Assembly: GCA_965198865.1 (NCBI GenBank)
Contig: CBDAQA010000025.1
Span: 682,001 to 746,000, forward strand
Source of the DNA: CBDAQA01 sp965198865
GTDB lineage: Bacteria > Planctomycetota > Phycisphaerae > Tepidisphaerales > Tepidisphaeraceae
Length of the DNA stretch: 64,000 nucleotides
Direction of reading: 5' to 3'
Shown here: one piece after another, positions 17,814 through 25,405 of the stretch
Layout: the number at the start of each line of letters is the position of its first letter
How positions within the stretch are numbered: the first letter of the stretch is position 1
Notes under the pieces: generated by a model
Databases searched by the model: none
Seen by the model: the letters and a program-made list of their open reading frames with translations, nothing else
What the model was told of the DNA's origin: nothing
Translations under genes and position numbers: made by a program

Positions 17814-18425
17814 ATGGCTGATGAGATTCGCGCCCGCTACCTCCCCAACAGGAATCTGTGGGCCAGCGTCTACGCCGCCGACGGCACGGTCTGGACCGGC
17901 AGCGCCTTCGCCGACCCCCGCACCGTCCGGCTGACCGACAGCGCCCTGGTCCTGGCCCCGACGGAGCTGGACCCGAAGACGTACGCCGCCGACTTCCCGT
18001 CCGGCATCACCACCCCCAGCACCTACACGGTCGTGCTGCACGAGCAGATGGGGCCGACCCCGGCCGACACGGACGTGGAGATCGCCGCCGGGGAGCTGGA
18101 GTGGGACGGCTCCCAGGAGTCGCCCCCGCCGAGCGACAACCCCAACGTCGCGTGGTGTACCTGCACGACCACTGCCCGCCGGCCCGACCTCGCCGTCGTC
18201 GCCGGGGCCGCGTTCGAGTTCCTACCCGTGGACCTGACGCCCGCGGCATCCCTCGCGTTCGGCGACCGGCCCAAGAGCACCACGTCGGCAGGGGATGGCT
18301 CCGTGCAGGTCTCCCTGCCCCGGACAGCGACGTTCAGGTACCGGTGGGGCCGCGGACCCTGGATCAAGTTCATCGTGCCGGACGCGGGCAGCTACGGGCT
18401 GCCGCCTGTCACGGATGGGGCGTAG
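17814..18425 (+). CDS. Phage tail-fibre-region protein containing the duplicated beta domain
   Basis: 203 residues, ATG with a GGGGACC site 8 bp after the previous gene. The N-terminal half (RARYLPNRNLWASVYAADGTVW...TYTVVLHEQMG) is a separate beta domain. The C-terminal half (from about residue 115, WCTCTTTARRPD...FRYRWGRGPWIKFIVPDAGSYGLPP) matches the single-domain protein encoded just upstream, including CTCTTTA, VVAGA-F-F and FRYRWG-x-GPW. It is the last gene of the tail module on this strand. No lysis genes follow; the next gene runs the other way. Confidence 0.65.
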   Translation: MADEIRARYLPNRNLWASVYAADGTVWTGSAFADPRTVRLTDSALVLAPTELDPKTYAADFPSGITTPSTYTVVLHEQMGPTPADTDVEIAAGELEWDGSQESPPPSDNPNVAWCTCTTTARRPDLAVVAGAAFEFLPVDLTPAASLAFGDRPKSTTSAGDGSVQVSLPRTATFRYRWGRGPWIKFIVPDAGSYGLPPVTDGA

Positions 18426-18444
18426 TGGACAGATGTCGGGAGCG

Positions 18445-19182
18445 TCATCGCCGCCTTCGGCTCTTCCGCGTGATGTTGGGGGCGTCCTTTGCCAGGTCGA
18501 ACACCTGGGTCAGGGTGTGTTCGATAATGTTGATGGCCGTCTGCAGGTTGCCGACTGTTGGAGTTTGAAGTTCGTGAACAGCGACGTTGCCGAGAAAACG
18601 GAATTGGTGCATCGCCTTGGCATGAAGTTTTGTGAGATGCCCCTGCTCGGCCAACCCCTCGATTTTGCCTTCCAAGTTTTTGTCTTTCCGCAGTTCCACG
18701 TTGCCGGCCGCGTCCTTGATCACCTCGCCCGTCTGCGAGTTCCGCTTTGGCACCATGCCGCTCTTCACCTTCAGCGCGGCGCACATTCCATCGACGAGCG
18801 CCCTGAGCCCCGCAGCACAAAGCGTGTACATCCCGCTGTTAAACGTGTCGATCGTCTCTAGATACATCCGTCGCAGCCTCTCAGGCAGGTTAGCGAACTG
18901 CTTCGGATCGCGGGTGAACTCGCTCCGCGGCGGAAGCAAATTCACGTTGCCGGTCGAGTCGAAGTCCTCAGAGAAGTACGTCGTGGTGCGAAGGGTGATC
19001 CGGTAGCACCCGTTGCACTCCAACGTGTCGTACTCACTCCGCAACCAGATCCCGTCGTCCTCCTCGTGGTAGTCGGTGTGGCTGTAGGCGGCCCTGACCA
19101 TGTGAGGCCTCACACCGTGGCATCCGATGCAGTAGATTCTCGCCTCGGTGCCGATCCGCTTTTCGTCTAGTTTGCTCGCCAT
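18445..19182 (-). CDS. DUF4145-type protein with N-terminal zinc ribbon
   Basis: 245 residues. The N-terminus has two CxxC pairs (YCIGCHG and LECNGCY) spaced as a zinc ribbon. The C-terminal part (TIDTFNSGMYTLCAAGLRALVDGMCAALKVK and the later FLGNVAVHE-x-TP and LQTAINIIEHTL) is the helical DUF4145 domain, often found beside or inside restriction and other defence genes. The ATG has a GGAGG site. It is the last gene of a minus-strand set with the unknown 19216-19728 gene and the Vsr gene. Its exact task is unknown; a role in defence is inferred from neighbours. Confidence 0.72.
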   Translation of the reverse strand: MASKLDEKRIGTEARIYCIGCHGVRPHMVRAAYSHTDYHEEDDGIWLRSEYDTLECNGCYRITLRTTTYFSEDFDSTGNVNLLPPRSEFTRDPKQFANLPERLRRMYLETIDTFNSGMYTLCAAGLRALVDGMCAALKVKSGMVPKRNSQTGEVIKDAAGNVELRKDKNLEGKIEGLAEQGHLTKLHAKAMHQFRFLGNVAVHELQTPTVGNLQTAINIIEHTLTQVFDLAKDAPNITRKSRRRR

Positions 19183-19215
19183 CGTTTTGCCTCCCTATTC
19201 GGTCCAGTTTCAGCC

Positions 19216-19728
19216 TCAGACCCCCAGCTTCCACGAGTTCGGCGAGAGGATGCCCAGTTCGACGTTGACCGCCAGGAGGAAGGCCATGACCGACAGCGCC
19301 GCCGCCGCCTCGACTGACTCTCTCAGCTGCTCCACGGCACCGATCCGCTCGGCGGTGAACCGGCCGAACTCGCCAGCGAAGTGCAGGAACTCGAACGCGG
19401 TAGCAGCGTTGGGCAGGACCTCGTTCGGGCCGGACACGGCCAGGATCGTCGACATGGTCTTCTGTAGGCGCTGACGGGTCAGAGGCTGATTGCCGGCCTC
19501 CTTGAGAAACTTCCCGTACGACTTCCTGTCGAACTCGGGGAATCGCTCGATGTGGGTGATCATCGTGAACAGCTCGGTGTACCTCCGCGTTCGCCCGCTC
19601 TGGTGAATGTCGGCGATGCACTTCTGGTGGAAGTCCATGAATCGGGCGCTCATCACGACGGTTCCCACGTCGGACGCTTCCCACTCTTCACGGGTGAAGG
19701 GGACGAGGTACGGTAGGTGGTCGATCAA
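19216..19728 (-). CDS. Unknown protein between Vsr and DUF4145 genes
   Basis: 170 residues, helix-rich, with no family recognised. The likely start is a TTG that overlaps the Vsr stop by 4 bases; the tight coupling indicates co-expression. Visible features: LVPFTREEWEASDVGTVVMS, a FMDFHQKCIADIHQSGRTRR segment, and a hydrophobic C-terminal helix (AAAALSVMAFLLAVNVELG) that could be a buried core helix or a single membrane segment. Candidate accessory protein of the modification island. Confidence 0.6.
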   Translation of the reverse strand: MIDHLPYLVPFTREEWEASDVGTVVMSARFMDFHQKCIADIHQSGRTRRYTELFTMITHIERFPEFDRKSYGKFLKEAGNQPLTRQRLQKTMSTILAVSGPNEVLPNAATAFEFLHFAGEFGRFTAERIGAVEQLRESVEAAAALSVMAFLLAVNVELGILSPNSWKLGV

Positions 19729-20177
19729 CCTGATTCCCCAGTCAGAAATGCCTTGACCCGATCTGCCAGCTGTTCAGGGTTGCCGGTTTCGCACTCCCAG
19801 ATCACAAGCACGGCCCAGCCCAAGCGGCGAAGGGTCCGGAAGTTCTTCCGGTCCCTGCTGACGTTGCGGGCCAGCTTCGCGTTCCAGTACGACTTGCGGA
19901 CCGCCGGCCGCCGCCCATGCTGGCACCGGTGGGCGTGCCAGAAGCACCCCCGGACGTCGATGATCTTCATCCTGGACGGGAAGACAAGATCAGGCGTTCC
20001 AGGCAGATCCCGGCGATGTAGGCGGTACCGGAACCCGAGCCCGTGGGCGACGTGCCGGACTTGCATTTCTGGGCCGGTGTCCTTCGACCGGATTCTGGAC
20101 ATGCGGTGGCTCTGCGAGGAACCTACCTGCGACGTCCAGATCGAGGACCAGCTCACTGGCTTGGGTAGTTGGCGCAT
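19725..20177 (-). CDS. vsr: Very-short-patch repair endonuclease (Vsr)
   Basis: 150-residue nickase that cuts beside T:G mismatches produced when 5-methylcytosine deaminates, protecting the target sites of the neighbouring cytosine methyltransferase. Family motifs are clear: MSRIRSKDTGPE, GFRYRLHRRDLPGTPDLVFP (catalytic Asp in PDL), IDVRGCFWHAHRC (zinc ligands; most relatives have VHGCFWH), a W-N-A-K-x-x-x-N-x-x-RD segment and GWAVLVIWECE. The ATG at 20177 has AAGGA 8 bases upstream and was preferred over an upstream TTG. It is divergent from the methyltransferase gene across 83 bp. Confidence 0.92.
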   Translation of the reverse strand: MRQLPKPVSWSSIWTSQVGSSQSHRMSRIRSKDTGPEMQVRHVAHGLGFRYRLHRRDLPGTPDLVFPSRMKIIDVRGCFWHAHRCQHGRRPAVRKSYWNAKLARNVSRDRKNFRTLRRLGWAVLVIWECETGNPEQLADRVKAFLTGESG

Positions 20178-20260
20178 GTGCAGCGGTTCCTTCGCCAACG
20201 CCGATGCACCCGTTAGGATTGTCCGCGCCGCGACGCCCGCGTGTGCGAAACGAGGGTTGA

Positions 20261-21394
20261 ATGAACGTTGCAGCGGCTCGACAGAAACTCTCCCGGTTCG
20301 TCAAGTCACGACTGGACCAGGAGATCAGCACCGACCCGCTCCTGCCATTCCCGCCCGCCGTGCCCGCGGTCAAAGCGTATAAGCGGACCCGGAAAGCGAC
20401 AACCAAGACCCTGCAATCGGTCGACCTTTTCAGCGGGGCCGGGGGACTCACCATCGGACTACACGCCGCGGGGTTCAACCCGGTGCTGGCCGTCGAGCTA
20501 GACGAGGACGCCTGCACGACATACTCGGGCTGGTTCGGCAGCGTGCCAGTCGAGCCCCGACCGGTGGAAGAGCACAAGTTCGGCCGGTTCGCCGGCATCG
20601 ACTTGATCGCCGGCGGACCCCCGTGCCAGCCGTTCTCCTCGGGGGGCAAGGGCCTTGCTGCCCAGGATGCTCGGGACATGATCCCCGAGTTCATTCGAGC
20701 CGTCGCCGAGGCCCAGCCGCGTGCGTTCTTGATGGAGAACGTGTCCGCCCTGTTCGGCACCACGCACCGCAAGTACATCGAGGACGTCAAGTCCCGGCTC
20801 ACGAAGCTCGGCTACAACGTCACCGAGGCGGTCCTGAACGCGGCCGAGTACGGTGTTCCCCAGAAGCGTCGGCGCGGGTTCCTGGTCGGACTGCGAGACG
20901 CCTACTTCGTGTTCCCGGCCCCGACCCACGGACCAAACGGCAAGTTGCCGTTCGTGCCCGCGGGGGCCGTCCTCGACGCAGAGGAGCCACTGGGCGAGCG
21001 GAACGACTCGAAGGTGTTCTACGCCAAGCGCCCGGACCTCCGGCGAAGCCCGTACGACGGACAGCTGTTCAACGGGGGCGGCCGCCCCATCGACTTGGAC
21101 GAACCATCCCACACGATCCTGGCGTCGGCCGGCGGGAACAAGACGCACTTCATCGACACGCTTGAGCTGGTGCCCGAGTACCACGCCCACCTCCTCAAAG
21201 GGGGCGCTCCACGCAAGGGGACGCTCCAGGGTGGTCGCCGGATCACAGTAGATGAGTCGGCGCTGCTCCAGACCTTCCCCAAGGAGCTGCTGTTCCACGG
21301 CTCCCGGAGTTCCCAGTACACCCAGATCGGGAACGCCGTCCCGCCCCTGCTCGCCAGCGTCCTCGGACACGCCCTACGTGACCAGCTTCGTTAG
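20261..21394 (+). CDS. dcm: DNA (cytosine-5-)-methyltransferase
   Basis: 377-residue C5 methyltransferase. Motif I is DLFSGAGGLTIGLHAAGF (about 55-72), motif IV GGPPCQPFSSGG with catalytic Cys122, motif VI ENV (160), motif VIII EYGVPQKRRRGFLVG, and motif X QIGNAVPPLLA near the end. The target recognition region lies between about 235 and 330. An N-terminal extension of about 50 basic residues precedes motif I. It is paired with Vsr (divergent) and with a convergent gene whose stop overlaps its own by 4 bases, the layout of a type II restriction-modification locus. Confidence 0.94.
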   Translation: MNVAAARQKLSRFVKSRLDQEISTDPLLPFPPAVPAVKAYKRTRKATTKTLQSVDLFSGAGGLTIGLHAAGFNPVLAVELDEDACTTYSGWFGSVPVEPRPVEEHKFGRFAGIDLIAGGPPCQPFSSGGKGLAAQDARDMIPEFIRAVAEAQPRAFLMENVSALFGTTHRKYIEDVKSRLTKLGYNVTEAVLNAAEYGVPQKRRRGFLVGLRDAYFVFPAPTHGPNGKLPFVPAGAVLDAEEPLGERNDSKVFYAKRPDLRRSPYDGQLFNGGGRPIDLDEPSHTILASAGGNKTHFIDTLELVPEYHAHLLKGGAPRKGTLQGGRRITVDESALLQTFPKELLFHGSRSSQYTQIGNAVPPLLASVLGHALRDQLR

Positions 21395-22488
21395 TCCTCC
21401 GGCGTCCCCTCAGCCTGCTCAGCATCCACCGTCAACTTGTGGGACCGCAGGAGTTCAACGTATGAGTTGACCCTGCTGACGTGCGGCTGGTACCTGTCGA
21501 GGAACTCGTACAGCCGCCCCAGGGCTGTCTCCCGCTGGCCCTTGTCCAGAGCGGCCAATAGCGCTGCGGCGAAGGGTCGGACCTCGACGACCGACACGTC
21601 GTGGCCCAACTGCGCAATGGTCTTGAGCATGTCCGCGTGCTGGCCGGGGGTGACGTTCGCCACGATGTTCAGGCGTGCGAGGTCGTGGTCCCGTATGGTC
21701 TTCCCCGCCTTCCCGATCTTCTCGGCCCAGTCGTTGGCGGTGACCTCGTAGGCCTCGATCGCCTTCGGACCGACCATGATCTGGATGTCGCCGGCCACCT
21801 TCGAGCTCGCGTCGGACACGGTCAGGTGCTTCGTCTCGACCCGGTACCCGCTCTGGTAGGCATGCACGAGGCTGTAGAGCAACGCAGCGATGATGAACTG
21901 CTCGTGCGCCCCCTCCGAGGCCGTGTTGAACATGTCGTCGAAGAGCATCGAGAGGCGGGCGAATGTCAGCTCGCCACGGCGCAGCTTCGGCAACTTCTGG
22001 ACCGGGCGGGAGGTCGCCGCGATACGTGCAGCGGTGTAGCTCGCGGCCGCTCGCACCTGCTCCTTGGTGGCCACTGTGGAGGCCCACGTCAGGGCGCTGT
22101 CGAATCCGGCAATGTTGCCGCGGACCAAGTTCGTCGCGTTCTTGGCGAGCGTCTGCATGCAGTCCGGCCCGGCACAGGGGATGTGCCGATCGAGGAGAAA
22201 CTGACCCAAGCGACCAGACACCAGACTGCCACGAGCATTTGGGTGACGGTGAGTGACGTCCACGGTCCCCGGAAGGAGGTAGGCGTAACAGAGCTGGATC
22301 AGGAGCAACGGCGGGTAGTTCTTGTTCGTCTTGGCCGTGGCGTACTTGAGGACGGCGTCGATGTCGTCCTGCAGTCCCTGGGGGACCAGCTCGTGGAACT
22401 CGTCCTCGGCAGCCGTGATCAGGGCAGGGTCTCGCAGGTATCCGTCGAGCAGGTCGACGATGGCTTGGCCGATGGCGGCGGGCTCCAT
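21391..22488 (-). CDS. Probable type II restriction endonuclease
   Basis: 365-residue protein convergent with the methyltransferase, sharing 4 bases of stop codons. Function is inferred mainly from that pairing. A possible PD-(D/E)xK-like core is VSDASSKVAGDIQIM (Asp near 234) followed by AIEAYEVTANDW (Glu near 245-248); the usual lysine is replaced and the nearest candidates are in EKIGKAGK. The N-terminal RGSLVSGRLGQFLL and the TLAKNATNLVRGN segment are suggestive of SacI-like enzymes, but I cannot confirm it. Chosen start: ATG 22488, since the TTG just before it has no advantage. Could also be an accessory methylation-associated protein. Confidence 0.6.
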   Translation of the reverse strand: MEPAAIGQAIVDLLDGYLRDPALITAAEDEFHELVPQGLQDDIDAVLKYATAKTNKNYPPLLLIQLCYAYLLPGTVDVTHRHPNARGSLVSGRLGQFLLDRHIPCAGPDCMQTLAKNATNLVRGNIAGFDSALTWASTVATKEQVRAAASYTAARIAATSRPVQKLPKLRRGELTFARLSMLFDDMFNTASEGAHEQFIIAALLYSLVHAYQSGYRVETKHLTVSDASSKVAGDIQIMVGPKAIEAYEVTANDWAEKIGKAGKTIRDHDLARLNIVANVTPGQHADMLKTIAQLGHDVSVVEVRPFAAALLAALDKGQRETALGRLYEFLDRYQPHVSRVNSYVELLRSHKLTVDAEQAEGTPED

Positions 22489-22578
22489 CAACAGATGGTA
22501 CCAGTGGAGGACATCAGCCGCACACGCGGACCTCGGACCAGGACGGCCGATGCCCGACCCGGGCTCCGTCAGCGCATG

Positions 22579-22631
22579 AAAAAGCCCGCGGACATCGCAG
22601 AGGGGGTGGCTGCGACAGGGGAACCGCGGGC
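22579..22631 (-). terminator. Two-tier terminator hairpin after the 22665-22934 gene
   Basis: Outer arms GCCCGCGG (22584-22591) and CCGCGGGC (22624-22631) enclose inner arms TCGCAG/CTGCGA. On the minus strand the stem is followed by a run of five T residues (22583-22579). It ends the minus-strand small gene just upstream and separates it from the endonuclease gene. Confidence 0.7.
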
Positions 22632-22664
22632 GAGTTGGAAGGTATCAGGGCGGGGTCGCAGACG

Positions 22665-22934
22665 TCAATATTCTTGCGGCAGCAGCACGGTCGTCGCCGA
22701 CCGGTCGGCCTCCGTCAGCACCCACACCTTGGTCCCGTTGGCCAGCGTGTACGCCGACAGCAGGCGGGTGCCATCGACCACCGCCCGGTCGTTCAGCTCC
22801 GCGTCCCCCTTGCTGACCTCGCCCCAATCGCCGGCCGCGTGCCGTGCGAGGTACGGCCGGAGGTCCTCACCCCCGGTCGCCCCCAGCATCCCCGGCGTGC
22901 CCAACACCTGACCCAGACTAAACTTCACAGCCAT
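22665..22934 (-). CDS. Conserved mobile-element small protein
   Basis: 89 residues from the ATG at 22934; the frame extends further but the conserved part begins MAVKFSLGQVLGTPG. The core (LARHAAGDWGEV...AELNDRAV-x-DGTRLLSAYTL-x-NGTKVWVLTEADRSATTVLLPQEY) is a compact domain I recognise as common on plasmids, integrative elements and prophages, usually annotated as hypothetical or plasmid-related. Its biochemical function is unknown. It sits between the modification island and the attachment site with its own terminator, supporting a mobile-element context. Confidence 0.75.
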   Translation of the reverse strand: MAVKFSLGQVLGTPGMLGATGGEDLRPYLARHAAGDWGEVSKGDAELNDRAVVDGTRLLSAYTLANGTKVWVLTEADRSATTVLLPQEY

Positions 22935-23062
22935 CCTGTTCCCTTCGATCGGCCACCATCGGCCGGGGTCGATTGGATGGTGTCGGGGTGCCGCTGGCCA
23001 GAAGGCCTTGAACCGGACACGGGCGGTGGTCATCTTCTCGTCGTTCACCGGAGGACACCGCG

Positions 23063-23419
23063 TTGCTGAACGCCGCCAGTGGGTTGTCGCAGGTCGAGAT
23101 CGAACAGCTTGCCCGTGCCCAGGCCGAGCGCCTGCTCACGCCTCGGGCCGTCCAGAACGCACCGCCACCACCTCCCCCACGACCCCGTGAGCCCACCCTT
23201 GAGGAACGGCTTGTCGCGATCGACCGCCGGTGGTCCGAGTACGCCAAGGCCGAGAAGCAGGCCCTGGTGGATAACCTACTGGCGGTGGCGAGGAAGCAGT
23301 TCATGTCCGCCGTGTCGTCTACCACGGACGAGGCGGTCAGGTCAGCTTGGGTTGTGGTGACGCATTGCGAGCGGATGGCAGGTGCGGACGGGGCGCGTCC
23401 GAACCGGTGGTCACCTTGA
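23063..23419 (+). CDS. Small hypothetical protein, prophage right end
   Basis: 118 residues starting at TTG (23063) with a GGAGG site 8 bases before it. The N-terminal LSQVEIEQLARAQAERLLTP looks like a small helical segment; a Pro-rich hinge (APPPPPPRPREPT) is followed by helices (LEERLVAIDRRWSEYAKAEKQALVDNLLAVARKQF). The C-terminus is low in signal. Nothing identifies the function. Confidence 0.5.
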   Translation: MLNAASGLSQVEIEQLARAQAERLLTPRAVQNAPPPPPPRPREPTLEERLVAIDRRWSEYAKAEKQALVDNLLAVARKQFMSAVSSTTDEAVRSAWVVVTHCERMAGADGARPNRWSP

Positions 23420-23439
23420 CCATCGGGTGCGGAAGGAAC

Positions 23440-23811
23440 ATGATCGCCGCGATGCTGATCTCGACTGATGAGGGCGTGTATGTTAACCCCGCCAAGGCGG
23501 TTCTCATCCAGTTGGATGTGCCGCCGGGTCGGTCCGCTTGGCTCACCTACGCGGACGGGTCGCGATACCTCATCAACGCTGGACATCACATCCCTGCAAC
23601 CCTCACGTCTGTCCACCAGTTGACGAAGTCGTGGGTCGCACTCAGTTCGGTTGTTTTCATAAACTTGTCACGTTGTTCGGAGGTTGAACATGTGACTGAA
23701 GCGGGTAAACAGATTCTTCGGCTATGGGACGATGCCGAGCTTTTCTGGCAGGTGACGGATGCTGCGTCGATTCAGGCTATTCTGCAGTCGTTCACGCACC
23801 AGCGAGGTTGA
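23440..23811 (+). CDS. Small hypothetical protein, prophage right end
   Basis: 123 residues, ATG with GGAAGGA 3-9 bases upstream. The start (LISTDEGVYVNPAKAVLIQLDVPPG) reads like a small beta domain; a hydrophobic segment (WVALSSVVFINLS) follows, then LRLWDDAELFWQVTDAASIQAILQSF. GC content is lower than in neighbouring genes, fitting a mobile-element cargo gene. No family recognised. Confidence 0.5.
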   Translation: MIAAMLISTDEGVYVNPAKAVLIQLDVPPGRSAWLTYADGSRYLINAGHHIPATLTSVHQLTKSWVALSSVVFINLSRCSEVEHVTEAGKQILRLWDDAELFWQVTDAASIQAILQSFTHQRG

Positions 23812-23886
23812 TCTTCACACTGTACCAAAGCCTGTACTAAACCGTTTGAAAAACCGCTCTGGCACCATCAAAAACGACGGTATCCC

Positions 23887-23909
23887 GGATTCGAATCTCC
23901 CCCTCTCCG
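23887..23909 (+). other. tRNA-Ser 3'-end remnant: probable prophage attachment site (attR)
   Basis: The plus strand contains a T-loop (TTCGAAT) followed by CTCCC, then CCTCTCC and the discriminator G, the 3' acceptor strand of a tRNA-Ser. Only this 3' part is present: the bases 5' of the T-loop (CCGGA) cannot pair with CTCCC, so the tRNA body is missing. Phages that integrate into tRNA genes carry such 3' fragments. Because phage and mobile-element genes lie left and housekeeping genes right, this is read as attR. The intact tRNA-Ser should be at the left end, outside the window. Confidence 0.6.
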
Positions 23910-23917
23910 TTTGACTT

Positions 23918-24136
23918 TCACCCCCGAGAGCAACTGGACCCTCGCGTCGAGCTCGAGCCTGGCGGCGGTGTTGATCGCTCCGACGGGACGTTCGAGCCGT
24001 CGAGCAGGGCATCGCCCATCTGCCGCTTCGCCCGCTCCAGTTCCCGGTGGGGTCGGGACACGTCCCCCGCCTCGGTCCGCCGCTGCTCCAGCATCACTCC
24101 GGCGTCGAGGACCTCCTGAACGGCACGGACGAGCAT
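23918..24136 (-). pseudogene. Fragment of a helical protein gene, probably frameshifted
   Basis: The minus strand from 24136 reads LVRAVQEVLDAGVMLEQRRTEAGDVSRPHRELERAKRQMGDALLDG (shown in parts: a charged helical segment), then degenerates. In another frame the continuation AINTAARLELDARVQLL fits as the next helix. This suggests a decayed host gene with one frameshift, cut by the prophage attachment site. The 23812-23886 part of this intergenic region holds no gene. Low certainty: short ORFs are common in GC-rich DNA. Confidence 0.3.
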
Positions 24137-24184
24137 TTAGATCGGCATGGTGAGTTCTGACCCATGCGGAGGGGGCGGCCGGGA

Positions 24185-25135
24185 TCAACCCAACACGTCA
24201 AACGCGAGCACGGCCGACTCCGGGAAGGCGAGCCGGAACGTCGAGCCCCGCCCCAGCGTCGACTCGACCGTCAGCTCCGCCCCGAGCAGGTTGGCCCCCT
24301 GGGAGGCGATCGCCAGCCCCAGCCCCACGCCCCACTGCCCGTGTACGTCGCCGCGGCGGAAGGCGTCGAAGATCTGGCCCACCTTCTCCGGCGCGATCCC
24401 CGGTCCCTGGTCGGACACCCACAGCGATCGGCGTTGGGGCCCGACGTCGGAGCCGACGCGGACCGTGCCGCTGACGCTGTACTTCAGGGCGTTGCCGACG
24501 AGGTTCTGCAGGACGAGCGAGATCAGCTCGCCGTCCGAGTTGACCAGCGTGCCGGGCTGGACGTCGACGGCGTGCGCGACGCCCTTCCCGTCGGCGGCCC
24601 AGGCGAACTGCCCCACCACGCCCGACGCCAGGGCGGACAGGTCGACCGTGGCGAGCGTCGGCTCCTTGCCGGACTTCCGCAGCCGCTCGTGGTCCAGCAT
24701 CTGTCGCATGCCGACCACCGTGTCGGCGATCGACTGCTGGGCCGAGCCCAGCGACTGCAGCGCCTCGCCGAACCCGCCCCGCAGCCGCAGGTCGCTGGCG
24801 TGGACGTCGAGCATCAGCGTGATGTTGTTCAGGTTGTTGTTCAGCTCGTGGGCCAGGAACGACAGGAACTTCAGCTCGGTCTCGGCCGCCGCCCGGATCT
24901 GCAGCTTCTGCTCGTCCACCAGCGCGATGGACGACCGCTGGAGCATGATGTCGATGGCGGCGTGCAGGGCGGCGGCCTCCAGCGCACCGATCCGCCGGCC
25001 CAGCCCCGCCTCGACGTGCTGCACGGTGATGGCCCGCAGCAGCCGGTCCTCCTGCATCACCTCCACCAGGTCGAAGTGGAGCCGCAGCCGAGACAGGCCC
25101 TGGGCGGGGGCCCGGTCGATCAGGAGGCCGATCAT
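24185..25135 (-). CDS. Sensor histidine kinase (C-terminal part of a split RsbRD-type kinase)
   Basis: 316-residue kinase core. H-box with phospho-acceptor His in FLAHELNNNLNNI (about residue 95), N-box LQNLVGNALKYS, G1 SDQGPGIAPE, G2 GVGLGLAIAS. It lacks membrane segments, so it is cytosolic. Its first 80 residues (GLSRLRLHFDLVEVMQEDRLLRAITV and ALHAAIDIMLQRS) look like the second half of an RsbRD N-terminal domain. The first half is encoded just upstream in the same frame, separated by one TAA. A GAGG lies 8 bases before this ATG, so re-initiation is possible. No response regulator gene is adjacent; the Crp/Fnr gene is divergent. Confidence 0.88.
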   Translation of the reverse strand: MIGLLIDRAPAQGLSRLRLHFDLVEVMQEDRLLRAITVQHVEAGLGRRIGALEAAALHAAIDIMLQRSSIALVDEQKLQIRAAAETELKFLSFLAHELNNNLNNITLMLDVHASDLRLRGGFGEALQSLGSAQQSIADTVVGMRQMLDHERLRKSGKEPTLATVDLSALASGVVGQFAWAADGKGVAHAVDVQPGTLVNSDGELISLVLQNLVGNALKYSVSGTVRVGSDVGPQRRSLWVSDQGPGIAPEKVGQIFDAFRRGDVHGQWGVGLGLAIASQGANLLGAELTVESTLGRGSTFRLAFPESAVLAFDVLG

Positions 25136-25147
25136 GTCCGGGTCCTC

Positions 25148-25405
25148 TTACGCCAGGGCGTCGGCGATGGCGAGCAGGATCTGCGGCGTGGAGTCCTTCA
25201 ACTCCTCGAAGGTGAGGTAGCGCATCTGCGGCATCGCCTCGCGGACGGCGGCGTCCCAGTCCAGCGTGATCCGGTCCGCCGCCGTTCGCAGCGACCCCGC
25301 CATCTCTGGGAACGGGAGATGCACCAGCTGGGCGACCAGCGGGTTCATCCCGCCCTCGCCCCCACGGATTAGGAAGTCTGGTCGGATGCGGTCCTCGGTG
25401 ATCAT
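25148..25405 (-). CDS. RsbRD N-terminal half-domain protein (upstream part of the split kinase)
   Basis: 85 residues from ATG 25405 (GGAG 7 bases upstream). The sequence (LVHLPFPEMAGSLRTAADRITLDWDAAVREAMPQM, then LTFEELKDSTPQILLAIADALA) is the start of the RsbRD-N/globin-like sensor domain, whose usual length is about 140 residues. The frame stops at a single TAA (25148-25150), then continues in the same frame as EDPD and the kinase start. So either the two are separately translated halves of one sensor or the stop is a recent nonsense change. A longer upstream ORF in this frame lacks support. Confidence 0.7.
   Translation of the reverse strand: MITEDRIRPDFLIRGGEGGMNPLVAQLVHLPFPEMAGSLRTAADRITLDWDAAVREAMPQMRYLTFEELKDSTPQILLAIADALA

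Noticed and set aside
23868..24188. Minus-strand ORF ending GGDSNPGYRRF
   Set aside because: The peptide is a translation artefact of tRNA T-arm sequence; kept only as evidence for the attachment site.
24147..25372. Plus-strand ORFs opposite the histidine kinase
   Set aside because: No motifs; the minus-strand kinase has all catalytic boxes.
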